A stretch of DNA of 9,199 nt, from NCBI GenBank assembly GCA_026998145.1, contig JALTRC010000454.1, forward strand, positions 1 through 9,199, in the 5' to 3' direction. Below the pieces are notes generated by a model. The model was not told where the DNA came from and did not search any database. It worked only from the letters and a program-made list of their open reading frames with translations. A program made the position numbers and the translations under genes. Source of the stretch: Gammaproteobacteria bacterium (lineage in GTDB: Bacteria; Pseudomonadota; Gammaproteobacteria; SZUA-229). How positions within the stretch are numbered: the stretch's first letter is position 1; each line of letters starts with the position of its first letter. This document shows positions 4,498-9,199 of the stretch, one piece after another.

Positions 4498-6651
4498 ATG
4501 GCGATTGATTTAGATGATGAAATTTTACAGGATTTTCTGGTTGAAGCCGGTGAAATTCTGGAACTGTTAAGTGAACAACTGGTAGACCTTGAGCAATCTC
4601 CTGAAGATGCGGATCTTCTGAATGCGGTGTTCCGTGGTTTCCATACCGTTAAAGGCGGTGCCGGTTTCCTTGCGCTTGATGCCATGGTGGATACCTGCCA
4701 TGTATGTGAAGATGTCTTTAACTTATTAAGGCAGGGGGAGCGCAAAGTCAGTCCCCAGTTAATGGATGCAGTTTTGCAGGGGCTGGACTGTGTGCAAACC
4801 ATGTTTGCTGAAGTGCAGAGCGGTGAAGACCCAACACCTGCCAGCCCTGAACTGCTTGCCGAATTAAAAACCTTCTCGATACCTGAATCAGAAGAGGCTG
4901 AGCCTGTGGCAGAAGAGCCGGCTGTTGAAGCCGTTGCCGAAGAACAAAGCCAGGATGAAGCAGAAGAAGAATTTGATGCGCTGCTGGATGCAATGGATGG
5001 CGATAAACCGGCAGAACCTGCACCATCGTCCGATGCTGCCAGTGATGAAATTACCGATGAAGAATTTGAATCCCTGCTGGATGATATTCATGGCAAGGGC
5101 AAACACGGTGGTAAACCTGAGCCTGCCAAAACAGCGGCTGCAGATAATAAGTCGGATGATGGCCTGATCAGCGATGATGAATTTGATGCCTTACTGGATG
5201 ATCTGCATGGCAAGGGTAAAGGGCCGACAGCTGCCAGTACAGATAAGGGCAAAGCATCTGCCGAAGAAAAACCGGCTGCCGCATCCGGTGGTGATGATTT
5301 AATCACCGATGAAGAATTTGATTCCATTCTTGATGATTTGCACGGCGCCGGTAAGGGGCCGACCACTGGCAAAGCGGCGCCTGCCGCAGCAGCTGCCACC
5401 AAAGCCGAGCCAGCTAAAAAGAAACCGGCCGCAAAGCCTAAACCCGCCGCTCCCAAAGCACCGGCTAAACCGGCTCAGGAAACCTCAGTACGGGTTGATA
5501 CGGAACGCCTTGATGAAATTATGAATCTGGTGGGTGAGCTGGTGCTGGTGCGTAACCGTCTGCAAACCCTGCGAGTTAATGTGCCAGAAGGGCAGCTTAC
5601 CCAGGCTATTACCAATCTGGGGATGGTGACATCAGATCTGCAAACCTCGGTTATGAAAACCCGTATGCAGCCGATCAAAAAAGTATTCGGTCGTTTCCCC
5701 CGGGTGGTGCGTGATCTGTCCCGTCAGATCAATAAGGAAATCAAACTGGAAATGATGGGGGAAGACACAGATCTGGATAAGAATCTGGTGGAGGCTCTGG
5801 CGGACCCATTGGTGCATCTGGTGCGTAACTCGGTGGATCATGGTATTGAATTGCCGGATGTGCGCGAAAAAAATGGCAAACCCCGTGAAGGCACGGTAAT
5901 TTTATCCGCGCAGCAGGAAGGGGATCATATTTTGCTGTCCATCGAAGATGATGGTGCAGGGATGGATCCGGAAATATTACGCCGAAAAGCGGTAGAAAAA
6001 GGTTTGATGGATGAAGAGTCTGCTGCCCGACTTGAAGATAAGGAATGTTTTAATCTGATCTTTATGGCCGGTTTTTCAACCAAGGAAGAAATCTCCGATA
6101 TTTCCGGCCGTGGTGTGGGTATGGATGTGGTGAAAACCCGCATCTCCCAGTTAAATGGTACCCTGGATATAGATTCCAAGCTGGGCCGTGGCACCATCCT
6201 GACGATTAAAGTGCCATTAACCCTGGCAATTCTGCCTACCCTGATGATTTCTCTGGGTGAGCGGACCTTTGCCTTACCCTTATCCAATGTCAATGAAATC
6301 TTTGAGCTGGAAACCCGCAAAACCAATGTGGTGGATGGCCAGCTAATGGTCATGGTGAGAGACAAGGCGGTACCTTTATTTTATCTTTCAAACTGGCTAT
6401 TAATGCCCGGTGAAAAAGCCCAGTATGGTGAAGGGGAAGGCCAGGTTATTATTAGCCAGCTGGGCAATCGTCTGGTGGGGCTGGTAACCGATCAGGTTGT
6501 TGGTCAGGAAGAGGTGGTGATTAAACCGCTGGGTGCTATGCTACAGGGCCTGCCCGGTTTTGCTGGCTCAACCATCACAGGTGATGGGGGAATTGCATTG
6601 ATACTGGATGTACAAAGCCTGTTAAAGGCGCGGGCACGTAAAGGCTTTTAG
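4498..6651 (+). CDS. cheA: CheA, chemotaxis histidine kinase with repeat-containing linker
   Basis: CheA is the receptor-coupled kinase that phosphorylates CheY and CheB. In its 717 residues, the P1 histidine domain is about 1-125, with phosphoacceptor H49 in FRGFHTVKGGAGF. No globular P2 domain is evident. Residues 126-328 are an acidic, then Ala/Pro/Lys-rich linker with four copies of an EFDxLLDDLHG motif (see the repeat entry). P3 dimerisation is about 329-395 (VDTERLDEIMNLVGELVLVRNRL). The P4 ATPase has the N box HLVRNSVDHGI (440-450), G1 DDGAGMD (484-490), F box IFMAGFST (521-528) and G2 SGRGVGMDVVK (536-546). The P5 CheW-like regulatory domain runs from about 575 to the end. All catalytic motifs are intact. 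AAAGGG, 5 bases before the ATG, is a good ribosome site. Confidence 0.97.
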   Translation: MAIDLDDEILQDFLVEAGEILELLSEQLVDLEQSPEDADLLNAVFRGFHTVKGGAGFLALDAMVDTCHVCEDVFNLLRQGERKVSPQLMDAVLQGLDCVQTMFAEVQSGEDPTPASPELLAELKTFSIPESEEAEPVAEEPAVEAVAEEQSQDEAEEEFDALLDAMDGDKPAEPAPSSDAASDEITDEEFESLLDDIHGKGKHGGKPEPAKTAAADNKSDDGLISDDEFDALLDDLHGKGKGPTAASTDKGKASAEEKPAAASGGDDLITDEEFDSILDDLHGAGKGPTTGKAAPAAAAATKAEPAKKKPAAKPKPAAPKAPAKPAQETSVRVDTERLDEIMNLVGELVLVRNRLQTLRVNVPEGQLTQAITNLGMVTSDLQTSVMKTRMQPIKKVFGRFPRVVRDLSRQINKEIKLEMMGEDTDLDKNLVEALADPLVHLVRNSVDHGIELPDVREKNGKPREGTVILSAQQEGDHILLSIEDDGAGMDPEILRRKAVEKGLMDEESAARLEDKECFNLIFMAGFSTKEEISDISGRGVGMDVVKTRISQLNGTLDIDSKLGRGTILTIKVPLTLAILPTLMISLGERTFALPLSNVNEIFELETRKTNVVDGQLMVMVRDKAVPLFYLSNWLLMPGEKAQYGEGEGQVIISQLGNRLVGLVTDQVVGQEEVVIKPLGAMLQGLPGFAGSTITGDGGIALILDVQSLLKARARKGF
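4957..5361 (+). repeat. Four degenerate copies of an acidic EFDxLLDDLHGKGKGP motif in the CheA linker
   Basis: The copies encode CheA residues 154-168 (EAEEEFDALLDAMDG, the most degenerate), 183-202 (core ITDEEFESLLDDIHGKGK), 221-243 (core ISDDEFDALLDDLHGKGKGP) and 266-288 (core ITDEEFDSILDDLHGAGKGP). The central Phe residues are at 159, 190, 229 and 274, so spacing grows from 31 to 39 to 45. At DNA level the copies differ at many synonymous sites (for example CTG, TTA and CTT for the same Leu). They are therefore old and kept for the protein sequence, not recent tandem copies. Confidence 0.9.
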
Positions 6652-6657
6652 CTTTGC

Positions 6658-6693
6658 ATGAGGTGCAATAAACCTCGGTTCCTGCATAAATAA
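6658..6693 (+). other. cheA-cheB gap with small inverted repeat and an 11-codon open frame
   Basis: The 57-base gap between cheA and cheB is the longest inside the chemotaxis operon. GAGGT (6660-6664) pairs with ACCTC (6672-6676) around a 7-base loop, and TGCA at 6655-6658 can pair with TGCA at 6683-6686. The same stretch can be read as ATG plus 10 codons (MRCNKPRFLHK) ending in TAA at 6691-6693, without a well-placed ribosome site. I see no T tract, so it is not a terminator. It may be only a spacer. Confidence 0.25.
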
Positions 6694-6708
6694 TATACGA
6701 GACAATAC

Positions 6709-7836
6709 ATGACTATACGCGTCCTGGTGGTTGATGATTCAGGATTTTTCCGTCGTCGGCTAAGTGAAATATTTAATGCCGATCCGATGATAGAAGTCAT
6801 TGGAATGGCGGTGGATGGCAAGGATGCAATTGAAAAAAGTGCCAGCCTGAAACCGGATGTCATTACTATGGATATAGAAATGCCGGTGATGAATGGCATA
6901 GAAGCCACCCGGCAAATTACCCGTGCTCAGGGTATTCCCATTTTAATGTTTTCCTCCTTAACCCATGAAGGTGCTCAGGCGACACTGGATGCGCTGGATG
7001 CGGGTGCGCTGGACTTCTTACCCAAGCGTTTTGATGAAATATCCAATAATAGTGATCAGGCCCGGCAGATTTTATGTACACGGGTTAAAACCATTGCCAG
7101 GGGAAGGCGGCCTGTTCATCGTCCGCAAGGCGGCTCAATCAGCACACCTGGCAGACCTTTAGGCAATACAACATCAGCGCCTTTAAGTCGTCCGGCAAGC
7201 TCCGCCACGGTATCGGCTCCAGCTCCAGCTCCAGCTGCAAGAGCAGGACGAGCAGAAAAATTTAATCCGGCCAATTTTGATCTGGTCGCCATTGGAACCT
7301 CTACCGGTGGTCCGGTAGCCCTGCAGGAAGTGCTGATTCAGTTGCCCGCCAGCTTTTCCCTGCCGATTATTATGGTGCAGCACATGCCGGCCACTTTTAC
7401 AGCCGCCTTTGCTAAACGCCTGAACCAGCAATGTGCCATTAATATTGTGGAAGCCCAGGATGGTGATCTGCTTAAACCGGGTACTGCCTATCTGGCTCCG
7501 GGAGGCAAGCAGATGACCGTGGAAAAAAGGGGTAGCCAGTTAAAATTACAGATACGGGAAGATAATGATGCCCGGCAAAATTATAAACCCTGTGTGGATG
7601 TGACCTTTAAATCACTGGCCAACTCTGTTGGCAAACGGGTGCAGGCGATTATTTTAACCGGCATGGGAGCTGATGGTCGGGAAGGGAGCAAGGCACTGAA
7701 ACAGCTACAGGCCAGCCTTTGGGCCCAGGATGAAGCAACCAGTACCATCTATGGTATGCCAGCGGCCGTGGCCCCTATTGCCGATCAGGTTCTACCCCTT
7801 AAAGAAATCGGCAGGAAACTTGCTTTAAACGGCTAA
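6709..7836 (+). CDS. cheB: CheB, receptor methylesterase and glutamine deamidase
   Basis: CheB removes methyl groups from chemoreceptor glutamates and deamidates certain glutamines, which provides adaptation. Its activity is raised by phosphorylation from CheA. The 375-residue protein has an N-terminal receiver (1 to about 125) with acidic pair D9/D10, phosphoacceptor D55 in TMDIEMPVMNG and K106 in FLPKR. A variable linker covers about 130-185, rich in Ser, Pro and Ala, with APAPAPAA at 170-177. The C-terminal esterase runs from about 190 to the end. Its catalytic triad is S198 in GTSTGG, H225 in VQHMP and D322 in LTGMGADG. Length is normal for the family. The only ribosome-site candidate is a weak GAGA at 6699-6702. 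motC starts one base after its stop. The partner methyltransferase cheR is not in the window. Confidence 0.97.
   Translation: MTIRVLVVDDSGFFRRRLSEIFNADPMIEVIGMAVDGKDAIEKSASLKPDVITMDIEMPVMNGIEATRQITRAQGIPILMFSSLTHEGAQATLDALDAGALDFLPKRFDEISNNSDQARQILCTRVKTIARGRRPVHRPQGGSISTPGRPLGNTTSAPLSRPASSATVSAPAPAPAARAGRAEKFNPANFDLVAIGTSTGGPVALQEVLIQLPASFSLPIIMVQHMPATFTAAFAKRLNQQCAINIVEAQDGDLLKPGTAYLAPGGKQMTVEKRGSQLKLQIREDNDARQNYKPCVDVTFKSLANSVGKRVQAIILTGMGADGREGSKALKQLQASLWAQDEATSTIYGMPAAVAPIADQVLPLKEIGRKLALNG
7216..7239 (+). repeat. Short in-frame hexanucleotide repeat in the cheB linker
   Basis: GCTCCA occurs three times in a row (7216-7233), followed by the variant GCTGCA. It encodes Ala-Pro-Ala-Pro-Ala-Pro-Ala-Ala in the flexible linker between receiver and esterase. 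Gain or loss of a unit would keep the frame and only alter linker length. Confidence 0.8.
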
Positions 7837-7837
7837 T

Positions 7838-8578
7838 ATGGACATTCTCAGCATAGCAGGCATTATTTTGGCGTTTGCCGCCATTATTGGCGCCAATATT
7901 TTAGACGGTGGTCATCTGGATCAGTTATTCCAGCTGACTGCGTTTTTGATTGTGGCGGGCGGTACGGTGGGGGCGGTGATGCTGCAAACCTCTTTTCCGG
8001 TTTTTCTGCGCTCGATCAGTATGATTCGCTGGGTCTTTAATCCGCCGGATATTGATATTGAAAACACCATTGAAAAGCTGGTGCGCTGGAGTCAGATGTC
8101 TCGCCGTGAAGGCCTGCTGGCACTGGAAGATGCCTCAGAAACCGAAGAAGATCTGTTCCCCCGCAAAGGCCTGCAACTGCTGGTGGACGGCAATGAGCCG
8201 GATGCCATTCGTAATGTGATGGAAACCGAAATTGGCATTATGGAAGAGTTTGAATTGCAGGCGGCGAAGGTTTATGAATCCATGGGCGGTTATAGTCCGA
8301 CCATTGGTATTTTAGGCGCGGTAATGGGGTTGATTCATGTAATGAATAATCTTGCGGATCCGGAAAAGCTGGGCGCCGGTATTGCCACCGCATTTGTGGC
8401 GACGATTTACGGGGTGGGGCTGGCGAATTTACTGTTATTGCCCATTGCTGGAAAACTGAAGAATATGGTTAACCGGCAGGTCATGCAGTATGAAATGATG
8501 ATGGAAGGCATTGTCAGTATTGCCGAAGGGGAAAATCCCCGTAATATCGAATCCAAATTGCAGAGCTATCTGCGTTAG
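7838..8578 (+). CDS. motC: MotC, flagellar stator protein of the MotA/PomA family
   Basis: This is the MotA-type half of a stator. It forms the ion channel with the MotB-type protein and pushes on FliG. The 246 residues predict four membrane segments: about 3-20 (ILSIAGIILAFAAIIGA), 31-50 (FQLTAFLIVAGGTVGAVML), 150-171 (GGYSPTIGILGAVMGLIHVMNN) and 180-203 (AGIATAFVATIYGVGLANLLLLPI). A large cytoplasmic loop lies between the second and third. P154 and P202 match the two conserved channel prolines. The loop carries the charged stretch RREGLLALED (89-98) that contacts FliG in this family. It is shorter than E. coli MotA and matches the MotC/PomA branch. The position next to cheB and before motD is that of Pseudomonas motC, hence the name. 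A pomA name is possible; the coupling ion cannot be read reliably from the sequence. Confidence 0.92.
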   Translation: MDILSIAGIILAFAAIIGANILDGGHLDQLFQLTAFLIVAGGTVGAVMLQTSFPVFLRSISMIRWVFNPPDIDIENTIEKLVRWSQMSRREGLLALEDASETEEDLFPRKGLQLLVDGNEPDAIRNVMETEIGIMEEFELQAAKVYESMGGYSPTIGILGAVMGLIHVMNNLADPEKLGAGIATAFVATIYGVGLANLLLLPIAGKLKNMVNRQVMQYEMMMEGIVSIAEGENPRNIESKLQSYLR

Positions 8579-8589
8579 GCCATAGTGTT

Positions 8590-9199
8590 ATGTCACGCCG
8601 TCGCCGGACTATTCAGGAAGAAACCAATACGGACCGCTGGTTAGTCTCTTACGCGGACTTTATTACCCTGCTATTTGCATTTTTTGTGGTGATGTATTCC
8701 ATCTCTTCTATTAACGTGGGCAAATATCGGGTGTTGTCAGATGCCATGACAACAGCCTTCAATCCTAAGCTGGGTGTCGAAATACAGCCCGGCTCTCAGC
8801 TGGGTGTATCAGTGCAGCGTGCCCCTATTGCCCTGGGAGCCGAGGGACAGGCGGCCCGTAAGGCGCTGGAAGATACGGCCATGAAAATCAAACAGGATAT
8901 GAAAGATCTGATAGAGCAGGGCAAAATTACCGTTAAAGGCAATGAAAAATGGCTGGAAGTTGAAATTAACAGCAGCATATTATTTGCCAGCGCACAGGCA
9001 AAATTATCGCCCCAGGCCAAACAGATTCTTAGCCAGCTAAGTGCTAATTTTCGTAATGCTCCTAATCCATTATATGTTTCCGGTTATACGGACAATATTC
9101 CCATAAACACGGTAAAATATGCCTCCAACTGGGAATTATCAGCTGCCCGTGCAGCCAGTGTGGTGCGTCTGTTTGCCGAGCAGGGCATAGATCCCCAGC
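8590..9199 (+). CDS. motD: MotD, flagellar stator protein of the MotB family (3' end outside window)
   Basis: This frame is open from ATG 8590 to the window end and gives 203 residues. It begins MSRRRRTIQEETNTDRWLVS, a basic cytoplasmic tail as in MotB proteins. A single membrane segment follows (about 20-40, SYADFITLLFAFFVVMYSISS), with the ion-binding aspartate at D23. After a periplasmic linker, the OmpA-like peptidoglycan-binding domain begins around 120 (WLEVEINSSILFASAQAKLS). It shows YVSGYTDNIPI (162-172) and NWELSAARAASVVRLF (180-195), key family motifs. The C-terminal end of that domain is cut by the window. The gene is 11 bases after motC, with TAGG at 8576-8579 as a weak ribosome site. 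With MotC it forms one stator unit, anchored to the cell wall by this subunit. Confidence 0.93.
   Translation, partial: MSRRRRTIQEETNTDRWLVSYADFITLLFAFFVVMYSISSINVGKYRVLSDAMTTAFNPKLGVEIQPGSQLGVSVQRAPIALGAEGQAARKALEDTAMKIKQDMKDLIEQGKITVKGNEKWLEVEINSSILFASAQAKLSPQAKQILSQLSANFRNAPNPLYVSGYTDNIPINTVKYASNWELSAARAASVVRLFAEQGIDPQ

Noticed and set aside
5088..5456. Minus-strand open frame of 122 codons opposite the CheA linker, with Ala/Gly/Ser-rich hydrophobic stretches
   Set aside because: The low-complexity, membrane-like look is what the reverse strand of an acidic, Ala/Pro/Lys-rich linker gives. It is a coding shadow.
5925..6365. Long open frame on the minus strand (146 codons) inside cheA
   Set aside because: It lies opposite the conserved P4/P5 coding sequence of cheA, its protein resembles no family I know, and no ribosome site or gap supports it.
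6614..6655. AAAGCCT/AGGCTTT stem at the end of cheA as a terminator
   Set aside because: The loop is about 21 bases, the stem is short and AT-rich, and only a broken T run follows. Close spacing with cheB also argues against a stop in transcription.
7216..7239. GCTCCA hexamer repeat in cheB as a phase-variation switch
   Set aside because: The unit is six bases, so copy changes stay in frame, and three copies is too few for a mutable tract.
1..9199. Mobile element, CRISPR array, tRNA or rRNA gene
   Set aside because: The window is almost fully covered by intact flagellar and chemotaxis genes. I saw no transposase, long terminal repeats, regularly spaced repeats or RNA gene signatures.

Overview
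This window is a contiguous, intact piece of a polar-flagellum and chemotaxis gene cluster, all on the + strand. The order is flhA (3' end), flhF, fleN/flhG, fliA, cheY, cheZ, cheA, cheB, motC, motD (5' part). This order is typical of gammaproteobacteria with a polar flagellum, such as Pseudomonas, Shewanella, Vibrio and relatives of Saccharophagus. The protein sequences fit that group: a CheY of the MKILIVDDFSTMRRI type, a CheZ ending in DDLLASLGF, and a stator of the MotC/MotD type. I cannot name the genus. Nothing suggests mobile DNA, recent transfer or gene decay.

Region 1 (1-3181) holds the end of the export-gate gene flhA, then flhF and fleN, which set where and how many flagella are built, and then fliA, the flagellar sigma factor. 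flhA and flhF overlap by one base. fleN follows flhF after 67 bases that hold a dyad. fliA starts 2 bases after fleN. A good Rho-independent terminator follows fliA, with its 5' arm inside the last fliA codons.

Region 2 (3182-3315) is the largest gap, with 154 non-coding bases between fliA and cheY. It is AT-rich and contains a perfect 14-bp palindrome and a possible weak sigma-70 promoter. It looks like the start of a new transcription unit.

Region 3 (3304-9199) is the chemotaxis and motor operon: cheY (TTG start), cheZ, cheA, cheB, motC, motD. Gaps are short (1 to 57 bases), so co-transcription is likely. CheA phosphorylates CheY and CheB. CheY-P binds the flagellar switch, CheZ removes the phosphate, and CheB demethylates receptors. 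MotC/MotD supply an ion-driven stator. No cheR or cheW lies inside the window.

The most interesting signal is in CheA. There is no recognisable globular P2 (CheY-docking) domain. Instead the linker between the histidine domain and the dimerisation domain carries four copies of a short acidic motif (E-F-D-x-L-L-D-D-L-H-G). This motif resembles the CheY-binding peptides at the FliM N-terminus and the CheZ C-terminus. It may be a set of CheY-docking short linear motifs that replace P2. The rest of the window is well-known biology, and I see no wholly new system.
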